Assembly: GCA_017620205.1 (NCBI GenBank)
Contig: JAFZQX010000017.1
Span: forward strand, 1-43,929
Reading direction: 5' to 3'
Origin: Clostridia bacterium
Lineage (GTDB): Bacteria > Bacillota > Clostridia > UMGS1883 > UMGS1540
Length of the DNA: 43,929 bases
Each line of letters starts with the position of its first letter. The first letter of the stretch is position 1. The notes beneath the pieces were generated by a model, which was not told the DNA's origin, did not search any database, and saw only the letters and a list, made by a program, of their open reading frames with translations. Position numbers and translations under genes: made by a program. Below are positions 35,132-41,154 of the stretch, piece by piece.

Positions 35132-35961
35132 TTGTTTTCTCCTTCTAAAATGCTTTCCTGTTTTTTAGGTAAGCCGTAGTATATTATATTATCTATTATC
35201 GCCTTGTTTCGCTTAAACGGCAGAAGCTCGGCAGAAAGCGAAATGCTCTCAAGTGTTAAGGTAAGAGATGGTAAAAGCTTATCTTTTGCTTCCGATTTTG
35301 TTTTAAATCGGCTTTTGTATGGATTATAGGCGCCGCTTTTTATATCGCGTTCCAAATCGTTTAAAGCGTCCGCAAGATAAATCCATCGTCCCAAATAATA
35401 GCCGAGCCAGTAAAGCGGCTTATGTAGTTTTTCGTCAATAAAATCCGGAGATGCGCAGGCGGCTAAAATCTTTGCGAAAGCGTCCGCCGCGAGATCCGCG
35501 TTTTGGCAATTCTCTTTTTCGAGCTCGGAAAGAGATTTAAGTCCTGTCATAATTTCTTCATAAACGTTTGGGTACTGCGCACGGGCTTTCCTGCACGCTT
35601 TTTTAAAAAACTGCATACCGATACGCGGCTTTAAACCGCCTTCGTCGCGCCTGTCGTCGTCAAATTTAAGATATGAAAGCATAGCGCCTACGCAAGCCGC
35701 GTAATCTATAGCGCGGCTGTCTGTTACTATAGGGTGCCGCTTTACGGGATGTGTTATACACCTTAACGGCGAAACCGAAAGAGTATCTTCAAGAGAGGAG
35801 AGCACAAGCGCCAAAAACGCCGTATCATAGCTGAGTCCAAGCCGCGCGGATTCTGACAAATGCTTTCCGCATGATACGCATATGCCGCAGTATACTGCTC
35901 TGTATAAGCTATAGTCGCGCGCGTCTATTTTTTCCTTGTCAACGTTTACATATCCAAACAT
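35128..35961 (-). CDS. DUF5685 family protein
   Basis: A 277-residue soluble, largely helical protein. The N-terminus MFGYVNVDKEKIDARDYSLY, then RAVYCGICVSCGKHLSESAR and LSYDTAFLALVLSSL, is the family pattern, with cysteines (CGICVSC at about residue 30, and HPVKRHP nearby) that could bind a metal. Aspartates in WIYLADALNDLERDI resemble those of trans-isoprenyl/squalene-synthase folds, but I cannot assign an activity. It is encoded directly before a DnaJ-domain gene with a 4-base overlap, a pairing that suggests the two proteins work together. Confidence 0.82.
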   Translation of the reverse strand: MFGYVNVDKEKIDARDYSLYRAVYCGICVSCGKHLSESARLGLSYDTAFLALVLSSLEDTLSVSPLRCITHPVKRHPIVTDSRAIDYAACVGAMLSYLKFDDDRRDEGGLKPRIGMQFFKKACRKARAQYPNVYEEIMTGLKSLSELEKENCQNADLAADAFAKILAACASPDFIDEKLHKPLYWLGYYLGRWIYLADALNDLERDIKSGAYNPYKSRFKTKSEAKDKLLPSLTLTLESISLSAELLPFKRNKAIIDNIIYYGLPKKQESILEGENK

Positions 35962-35965
35962 TAAA

Positions 35966-36964
35966 TCACTCTTTTGTAATTAGCGAAAAATCATAATCGC
36001 TTTGGAATGTGTCCTTTATGCCTTCGGTTATAAAAATATTACCTTCATCTGTCATTAAAACCATGTCAAAGTCACCTTCGTTTTTCCAAAGCGTAACCCC
36101 TTTGTCCTTGCCCAGCACGAAAACGGCTGTTGAAAGCGCGTCCGCCTTTGCGCCGTCAGATGAAATTATCGTTACCGATACTAAACCGCTTTCGGCGGGC
36201 ATGCCCGTTTGGGGGTCTATAATATGGTGATATGTTTTGCCGTCCTCTTCAAAAAAGCGCTGGTAGCCGCCCGATGTTATAACGGCTTTGTCAAGTGCCT
36301 CAAGCGTGCCCAAAAGTCCGCCTTCGGGATCGCGTATTCCAACGCGCCACAAAGATCCGTCCGCCTTTTTGCCGAGAGTCTGAACGTTTCCGCCGAGTGA
36401 GATTATGGCGGAGTCTACACCGTTTTCTTTAAAAATATCAATAACTCGGTTTGAAAGGTAACCTTTCGCAATGCCGCCCGTGTCAAGCTCTGCACCGTTT
36501 TTGAGGTTTACGCTTTCTCCGCCAAAAATCAAATTATTATAATCCGTTTTTGGCAGAATTTCCGCAATTTCCGCGCTTGCCGGCACGTGATATTCTTTTG
36601 AGTAAAAGCCCCATAAATCCACAAGCGGCGCTATGCACATATCGAATGCGCCGTCTGTCTTATCCGAAACTTTAATTCCTTTTTGAAGTATGGCTTTAGT
36701 GTCAGCTGAGACCTCGCCGCCGCCGTTTTTGTTGATTTCAGATATTTCGCTGTTTACAAATCCGCGGCTTAAAAGCGCGTCAAGCCGTGTAATTTCGTCT
36801 TCTGCGGCGGAAAGTGCCGCGTCCGCGTTTTTTCCGTATGCGCGAAGCTCCATAACCGTGCCCATTGCATAAACCGTTTTCTGCGCTTCCTTTACGGGAG
36901 TGGAGCAGGAGCAAAGTGATGTCAGCGCCAAAAGCGCCGAAAGCATGTATATTATTTTTTTCAT
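35966..36964 (-). CDS. apbE: FAD:protein FMN transferase (ApbE), lipoprotein
   Basis: A 332-residue enzyme that covalently attaches FMN from FAD to a threonine in partner proteins outside the membrane. Its signal peptide ends in LTSLCSCS, a likely lipobox. Core motifs are TVYAMGTVMELRAYG, DTGGIAKGYL, ISLGGNVQ, HHIIDPQTGMPA and GAKADALSTAVFV. ATG 36964 is the start, since it overlaps the Gx transporter stop (ATGA); the open frame continues upstream only as an antisense artefact. It follows NusG-domain-II and Gx genes, the usual partners of extracytosolic flavinylation loci. No FMN-binding acceptor gene lies in the window. Confidence 0.94.
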   Translation of the reverse strand: MKKIIYMLSALLALTSLCSCSTPVKEAQKTVYAMGTVMELRAYGKNADAALSAAEDEITRLDALLSRGFVNSEISEINKNGGGEVSADTKAILQKGIKVSDKTDGAFDMCIAPLVDLWGFYSKEYHVPASAEIAEILPKTDYNNLIFGGESVNLKNGAELDTGGIAKGYLSNRVIDIFKENGVDSAIISLGGNVQTLGKKADGSLWRVGIRDPEGGLLGTLEALDKAVITSGGYQRFFEEDGKTYHHIIDPQTGMPAESGLVSVTIISSDGAKADALSTAVFVLGKDKGVTLWKNEGDFDMVLMTDEGNIFITEGIKDTFQSDYDFSLITKE

Positions 36965-37449
36965 TTGTTCCACCTTTTCAAGCAGTAATAAGCGCAAAGA
37001 CCGGTAAACGCGCCGGTAATAACCGCCGATACCAAAAGCAGCGGCAGATACCAGAATACCGCGGGCGTTTCGGTAATTAAAGCCGCAACAAAAACCTGCG
37101 CAGTAACATGAGCTATTGCACCGAAAACGCTTACTACCCATATTAAATCGCGTGGCAGTATCTTGTAAAGCGCGCACATAACGGCAAAGCAAAAAACGCC
37201 GCCCGCCGCGCTGTACATAAGAGCTGAAACCTGCCCCGAAAACATATTGCCGAGTATTATTCTTAAAAACAAAACGGTAAACGCTTCTTTGGGACCGTAC
37301 ATATATAAAGCAACAAGAGTTATAATATTTGCAAGCCCCATTTTAATTCCCGGTATGGGCGCTATCGGCGGCAGCTGTGCTTCTACTATAAAAATAATAA
37401 GAGCCAGCGCCGTAAGGAGAGATAAGCGCGTTAGTTTTTTTGTGTTCAT
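36961..37449 (-). CDS. Gx transporter family membrane protein
   Basis: A 162-residue integral membrane protein with five to six segments, similar to ECF-type S components and labelled Gx transporter (once called heptaprenyl diphosphate synthase component I). Characteristic pieces are LALIIFIVEAQLPPIAPIPG then IKMGLANIITLVALYMYGPK and FLRIILGNMFSG. It is regularly found beside ApbE and NusG-domain-II genes, and may move a flavin or other cofactor precursor (inference from context). Its start overlaps the previous stop by 4 bases and its own stop overlaps the apbE start. Confidence 0.88.
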   Translation of the reverse strand: MNTKKLTRLSLLTALALIIFIVEAQLPPIAPIPGIKMGLANIITLVALYMYGPKEAFTVLFLRIILGNMFSGQVSALMYSAAGGVFCFAVMCALYKILPRDLIWVVSVFGAIAHVTAQVFVAALITETPAVFWYLPLLLVSAVITGAFTGLCAYYCLKRWNK

Positions 37450-37832
37450 TCGGCGCCTCCTCCCGAAACCGCGTCAACTTCTCCGTCTGCTTTTTCAATG
37501 CTTACGGTAACTCTGTGCGGCAGGCACACTATAGGATACGCACCGTTTTCAATAGTTCCCTGCTTTACACACAGTCTGTCGGGACAGTCCGCGTCTTTTA
37601 TAGAAATTTTGCCTTTTTCAACGTATATTATATTGTAGCCGTTATCGCTTTCGATTCTTATTTCATAAGGCTCAGAAACGGCTGATAAATCTATTGTTTT
37701 TACGGTTTCCCCGTCTTTTTTTATAACGGCAAGTTTTCCGCTTTTACCCTTTGTGTGAACAATGTGAAGCGTAATGCACAAAACGCAGAGTAAAGCGAAA
37801 ATCAAAACCCATTTAATGTTACTTTTGAGCAT
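37446..37832 (-). CDS. NusG domain II-containing membrane-anchored protein
   Basis: A 128-residue protein with one N-terminal membrane segment (about 4-24) and an extracellular domain like domain II of some NusG proteins: IRIESDNGYNIIYVEKGKIS, then DADCPDRLCVKQGTIENG and PIVCLPHRVTVSIE. The three cysteines in CPDRLC...VCLPH are conserved in this group. It is commonly next to Gx transporter and ApbE, and its own role is unknown. ATG 37832 is chosen because GGAG lies 8 bases upstream; the frame opens 10 codons earlier. It is first in the minus-strand operon. Confidence 0.88.
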   Translation of the reverse strand: MLKSNIKWVLIFALLCVLCITLHIVHTKGKSGKLAVIKKDGETVKTIDLSAVSEPYEIRIESDNGYNIIYVEKGKISIKDADCPDRLCVKQGTIENGAYPIVCLPHRVTVSIEKADGEVDAVSGGGAE

Positions 37833-37861
37833 TTTATTTTCTCCAAACACATATATAAACA

Positions 37862-37890
37862 ATTATATTATTATATGGGTTTTTTGTCAA
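37862..37890 (-). promoter_or_regulatory. Promoter of the NusG-II/Gx/apbE operon
   Basis: On the minus strand, TTGACA (37890-37885), a 17-bp spacer, TATAAT (37867-37862). It is back to back with the promoter at 37900; only 9 bases separate the two -35 boxes. Confidence 0.8.
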
Positions 37891-37899
37891 CTGCTCATA

Positions 37900-37928
37900 T
37901 TGACAAAAAAGGAAGTGGTGTTTATAAT
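37900..37928 (+). promoter_or_regulatory. Promoter of the M20 peptidase gene
   Basis: TTGACA (37900-37905), a 17-bp spacer, TATAAT (37923-37928). Transcription probably starts about 25 bases before the start codon, leaving a very short leader. Confidence 0.8.
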
Positions 37929-37958
37929 AATATTATTAAACCGTTAGGGGAGTAATAT

Positions 37959-39101
37959 ATGAGTGACAGTATTAAAAGCTTTATAGAGGAGAATAAGGAC
38001 GGAATTTTTAAAAAGCTTAAAGAGCTTTGCCTTATTCCTGCGCCGTCGCACAAAGAGGAAAAGAGGGCGCAGTTCTGCAAAGAAACGCTTGAAAGCTTCG
38101 GCGCGAAGGGCGTATATATTGATGACGCTTTAAATGTTATTTTTCCTTTAAACTGTGAAAACAGTAATGAAATAACTGTTTTTGCGGCGCATACGGACAC
38201 TGTGTTCCCCGGTTTGGAGCCGCTTCCGTACACCGAGGATGACGGAAAAATATACTGTCCCGGCGTGGGAGATGACACATCAAGCGTTATCGCGGTTTTA
38301 TATATTGCAAAGTATTTTATTGAAAACAATATAGTTCCCGCAAAAGGCGTTTTGTTTGTTTTAAATTCGGGCGAGGAAGGTCTCGGTAATTTAAAAGGAA
38401 CTAAAAAACTCTTTAAAGATTTTGAAGGCAGAGTTTCGTATTTTATTACGTTTGACAGCAATATGGATTCTATCGCAAACCGCTGCGCAGGTTCGCACCG
38501 CTATGAGGTGGAAGTTAAAACGGAGGGCGGTCATTCGTATAACAATTTCGGAAACGCAAACGCAATACATGAAATCTCAAAAATAATAAATGAGATTTAT
38601 AAAATAGAAGTACCCCAAAAAGAGGGTGAGAAAACAACTTATAATGTAGGCACAATAGAGGGCGGAACTTCCGTAAACTCCATAGCGCAGAGCGCAAAAA
38701 TGCTTTGCGAATACCGTTCAAGCGACAGAGAGTGTTTAGCCGTAATGAAGGCGCAGTTTGAAAGAATTTTCGAAGCGGCAAAATCTGATAAGGTTTCTGT
38801 GAATGTTGTTCAGGTGGGCGACAGACCCTGCAGTAATATAGATTTCTCGGAGATCGATAAGCTTGAGGAGGTTATTGTACCTTGCATAGAAGAGGTTACG
38901 GGGAAGCCCGTTATACGACGCTCGGCTTCAACAGACTGCAATATTCCGCTTTCACTCGGCATACCGTCGCTTTGCATAGGCAACAGCATGTATGAAGGCA
39001 TGCATACGAGAGAAGAATTTCTATATAAAGACTCGGTAGCGCCCGGCATGGAAATTGCGATAAAGGCGGCGCGTGCTTTGGCGGAATACGCAGGGAGATA
39101 A
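37959..39101 (+). CDS. M20-family metallopeptidase (PepT-like)
   Basis: A 380-residue zinc aminopeptidase/deacylase. Metal-binding blocks are FAAHTDTVFPG (about residue 70), GVGDDTSSVIAVLYIAKYF (about 106, bridging aspartate), LNSGEEGLGNLKGTKK (about 135, catalytic Glu plus ligand) and a C-terminal histidine in YEGMHTREEF. A dimerisation domain (about 180-290) begins GSHRYEVEVKTEGGHSYNNF. The order and spacing fit tripeptidase T and related enzymes. It is monocistronic, divergent from the apbE operon with a perfect promoter. Substrate is uncertain. Confidence 0.92.
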   Translation: MSDSIKSFIEENKDGIFKKLKELCLIPAPSHKEEKRAQFCKETLESFGAKGVYIDDALNVIFPLNCENSNEITVFAAHTDTVFPGLEPLPYTEDDGKIYCPGVGDDTSSVIAVLYIAKYFIENNIVPAKGVLFVLNSGEEGLGNLKGTKKLFKDFEGRVSYFITFDSNMDSIANRCAGSHRYEVEVKTEGGHSYNNFGNANAIHEISKIINEIYKIEVPQKEGEKTTYNVGTIEGGTSVNSIAQSAKMLCEYRSSDRECLAVMKAQFERIFEAAKSDKVSVNVVQVGDRPCSNIDFSEIDKLEEVIVPCIEEVTGKPVIRRSASTDCNIPLSLGIPSLCIGNSMYEGMHTREEFLYKDSVAPGMEIAIKAARALAEYAGR

Positions 39102-39104
39102 GAA

Positions 39105-39186
39105 GTTATATTTGCTTCGCAAGTGATATTGCCTTCGGCAGTTTTATCCGCCGTGCGGCGGGTTATATTGCTTCGCAGTTTTTGGC
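39105..39186. repeat. Chain of four small GC-clamped hairpins
   Basis: Between the M20 gene and its terminator lie four short hairpins spaced 18-21 bases: TTGC-ttc-GCAA (39112), TGCC-ttc-GGCA (39130), CCGCC-gtgc-GGCGG (39148) and TTGC-ttc-GCA (about 39168). They are joined by AT-rich links of the GTTATATT type. Each unit has a different but self-complementary core, so pairing is kept while sequence varies. The rest of the gap to 39241 shows nothing I can name. Confidence 0.6.
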
Positions 39187-39241
39187 TTTATGAAATAGAA
39201 TACCACTTCGCGCGAAATGCGGATAACATTTAAATCAATAG

Positions 39242-39300
39242 AAAAGGGACGCTTTGTATTCCAAAACACACAGGAATAATTAAGCTGTCCCTTTTAGTTT
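39242..39300 (+). terminator. Terminator after the M20 gene
   Basis: AAAAGGGACGCTT (39242-39254) pairs with AAGCTGTCCCTTTT (39282-39295) with one bulged base; an inner stem ATTCC/GGAAT caps the loop. A T-rich stretch follows. Confidence 0.7.
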
Positions 39301-39376
39301 TAAAAGAGTTTTCGTTTTTATTTTCATAACGCACGGCTTGATTTTTCCGCGCCTTAAAAATTTTTTAAAAAAAGTG

Positions 39377-39405
39377 TTGACAAATAAAAAATCTTGTTGT
39401 ATAAT
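39377..39405 (+). promoter_or_regulatory. trpB promoter
   Basis: Fully consensus: TTGACA (39377-39382), a 17-bp spacer, TATAAT (39400-39405). Transcription should start at about 39411. Confidence 0.88.
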
Positions 39406-39410
39406 ACGAA

Positions 39411-39519
39411 ACAAGCAGAGATTAGATTAGTTTTGATTAGATTAGAGTTTGATGAGACCAAATTTAATATTGTATATTTACTCTCTGCGTAAAATAATAT
39501 TTACGGCAGGGATTTTTTT
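39411..39519 (+). ncRNA. Attenuated trpB leader with (U/G)AG triplet array (TRAP-like)
   Basis: Triplets start at 39413 (AAG), 39418 (GAG), 39423, 39428 (UAG), 39433 (UUG), 39438, 39443 (UAG), 39449 (UUG) and 39454 (GAG): a 5-nt period with one 6-nt step. TRAP of Bacillus binds GAG/UAG triplets spaced by 2-3 nt. GCAGAGA (39415-39421) is a perfect complement of TCTCTGC (39482-39488), the 5' strand of the terminator, so it can act as an antiterminator; it overlaps the first GAG. A protein bound to the triplets would free the terminator. The leader and its two alternative pairings are seen directly; TRAP as the ligand is inference. Confidence 0.7.
39482..39519 (+). terminator. Leader terminator before trpB
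   Basis: TCTCTGCGTAAA (39482-39493) pairs with TTTACGGCAGGGA (39500-39512) as a 12-bp stem with one bulged G and one G-U pair, then seven T (39513-39519). It is 24 bases upstream of the start codon. Confidence 0.85.
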
Positions 39520-39542
39520 ATCCCTCGGAAAGGATGTTAAAA

Positions 39543-40907
39543 ATGGCAAACGTACCTTACAAAATTTATCTTAATGAGGAAGAACTTCCGAAAAAATGGC
39601 TCAACATAAAGGCATTCATGAAAGAATTGCCCGAACCCTTTATAAACCCCGGCACGGGAAAACCCTGTACGGCGGACGAACTTAAACCTGTTTTCTGTGA
39701 CGAGCTTGTTGCACAGGAAATGAACACAACAGATAAGTTTATCGACATTCCCGAAGATATACAGGCATTTTACAAAATGTTCCGTCCCTCTCCGGTAGTA
39801 AGAGCTTATAACCTTGAAAAAGCTCTCGGCACACCCGCTGAAATTTACTACAAGTTCGAAGGCACAAACACATCGGGCTCGCACAAATTAAATTCCGCAG
39901 CACCCCAGGTTTATTACGCTAAAAAGCAGGGCCTTACGCACCTTACTACGGAGACGGGAGCAGGTCAGTGGGGCACGGCGCTTTCAATGGCTGCGGCTTT
40001 CTACGGAATAGATTTAAAAGTGTACATGGTTAAAGTTTCATCGGAACAGAAACCGTACAGAAAAGCTGTTATTGAAACATACGGCGCAGAGGTTATTCCC
40101 TCGCCTTCAAACACAACGGAAGTAGGCAGAAAGATTTTGGCTGAAAACCCCGGAACGGGCGGCTCTCTCGGCTGCGCTATTTCAGAGGCTATGGAAACGG
40201 CTCTTAAAACTCCCAACTGCAAATACGTTTTGGGCAGCGTTTTGGATCACGTTATCCTTCACCAAACTATTATCGGTCAGGAGCTTAAAACAGCGCTTGA
40301 CAAATACGGCGTTACGCCCGATGTTCTTATCGGCTGCGTAGGCGGCGGCTCAAACTTCGGCGGTCTTATAGCGCCTTATGTGGCAGATAAAATCGAAGGC
40401 AAAAATAATATTGAAATTATTGCGGCAGAGCCGGCATCATGCCCGTCCTTAACACGCGGTAAATATGCATACGACTTCGGCGATACAGGCAAAACAACTC
40501 CGCTTATGAAGATGTACACACTCGGAAACGGCTTTATGCCCTCCCCAAACCATGCAGGCGGACTTCGTTTCCACGGTATGTCGCCCATCGTTTCAAAGCT
40601 CTATCATGACGGATACTTCAGAGCCGAATCTTATGAGCAGACAAAAGTATTTGAAGCTGCAACGCTCTTTGCCCGCACAGAAGGCACGCTTCCCGCACCG
40701 GAAAGCTCGCACGCTATCTGCTGCGCCATAGAAGAAGCGTTAAAGTGCAAAGAAAGCGGCGAAAAGAAAACAATCGTATTTGGCCTCAGCGGCACGGGCT
40801 ACTTCGATATGACGGCTTATAAAGCATTCCACGAAGGCACAATGACAGACTATATTCCGACAGATGAGGACCTTGAAAAGGGATTTGCAACTTTACCCCA
40901 GATCTGA
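39543..40907 (+). CDS. trpB: Tryptophan synthase beta chain, TrpB2 type
   Basis: A 454-residue PLP enzyme of the TrpB2 branch, which makes tryptophan from indole and serine. TrpB2 marks are the long N-terminal part (KWLNIKAFMKELPEPFINPG, then RPSPVVRAYNLEKALGTPAE), the PLP lysine in TNTSGSHKLNSA, ETGAGQWGTALS, the phosphate cradle GCVGGGSNFGG and the C-terminal GLSGTGYFDM. No trpA or other trp gene is near, so it stands alone, possibly salvaging indole. ATG 39543 has GGAAAGGATG at good spacing; ATG 39534 is inside that site. It is controlled by the attenuated leader upstream. Confidence 0.95.
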   Translation: MANVPYKIYLNEEELPKKWLNIKAFMKELPEPFINPGTGKPCTADELKPVFCDELVAQEMNTTDKFIDIPEDIQAFYKMFRPSPVVRAYNLEKALGTPAEIYYKFEGTNTSGSHKLNSAAPQVYYAKKQGLTHLTTETGAGQWGTALSMAAAFYGIDLKVYMVKVSSEQKPYRKAVIETYGAEVIPSPSNTTEVGRKILAENPGTGGSLGCAISEAMETALKTPNCKYVLGSVLDHVILHQTIIGQELKTALDKYGVTPDVLIGCVGGGSNFGGLIAPYVADKIEGKNNIEIIAAEPASCPSLTRGKYAYDFGDTGKTTPLMKMYTLGNGFMPSPNHAGGLRFHGMSPIVSKLYHDGYFRAESYEQTKVFEAATLFARTEGTLPAPESSHAICCAIEEALKCKESGEKKTIVFGLSGTGYFDMTAYKAFHEGTMTDYIPTDEDLEKGFATLPQI

Positions 40908-40937
40908 TACGGCTCGATAAAATGCACATATAAATCG

Positions 40938-40970
40938 AAGCGGTTGGATTTTTAAATCCAACCGCTTTTA
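40938..40970. terminator. Bidirectional terminator after trpB
   Basis: A 14-bp stem AAGCGGTTGGATTT/AAATCCAACCGCTT (40938-40951 with 40954-40967), T-rich on the trpB side. It also lies right after the stop of the small minus-strand gene. Confidence 0.88.
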
Positions 40971-41111
40971 TAGTTTGTTTTCTTTACTCCAATCTCTTGC
41001 CGCTTCAACGTTTTCTTCGGAAGGGGTTGATGTTTTTCGTGTTTTATCAACCTTTTCCTTTTCCGCGAGCGCGAGAGTTTTATTGGTTTTTAAAAGCCTT
41101 TTCCGTTTCAT
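40968..41111 (-). CDS. Small DUF3787-like protein (47 aa)
   Basis: An open frame of 47 codons, easily missed because it is short. The product starts MKRKRLLKTNKTLALAEKEK and ends TPSEENVEAARDWSKENKL; the P-S-E-E-x-V-x-x-A-x-D-W pattern resembles the small clostridial family DUF3787, of unknown function. AGGTGA (minus strand, 41122-41117) is 5 bases before the ATG. The start region folds into a hairpin: CATACT/AGTATG pairs the start codon, and AAAAGCCTTTTC/GAAAAGGCTTTT (41150-41139 with 41103-41092) closes it outside. It may be read through from the dehydratase gene upstream. Confidence 0.65.
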   Translation of the reverse strand: MKRKRLLKTNKTLALAEKEKVDKTRKTSTPSEENVEAARDWSKENKL

Positions 41112-41154
41112 ACTTATCACCTGACGGTAGTATGTGCAGAAAAGGCTTTTATTA

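Noticed and set aside
36965-37192. N-terminal extension of ApbE up to 37192.
   Set aside because: It overlaps the Gx transporter gene; a lipoprotein signal peptide begins at ATG 36964, which sits in an ATGA overlap.
38685-38700. GCGCAGAGCGCAAAAA, like the left arm of the intergenic repeat (similar at 41814-41827).
   Set aside because: Both lie in frame inside well-conserved coding regions with no partner arm; probably chance matches in a GC-clamped k-mer.
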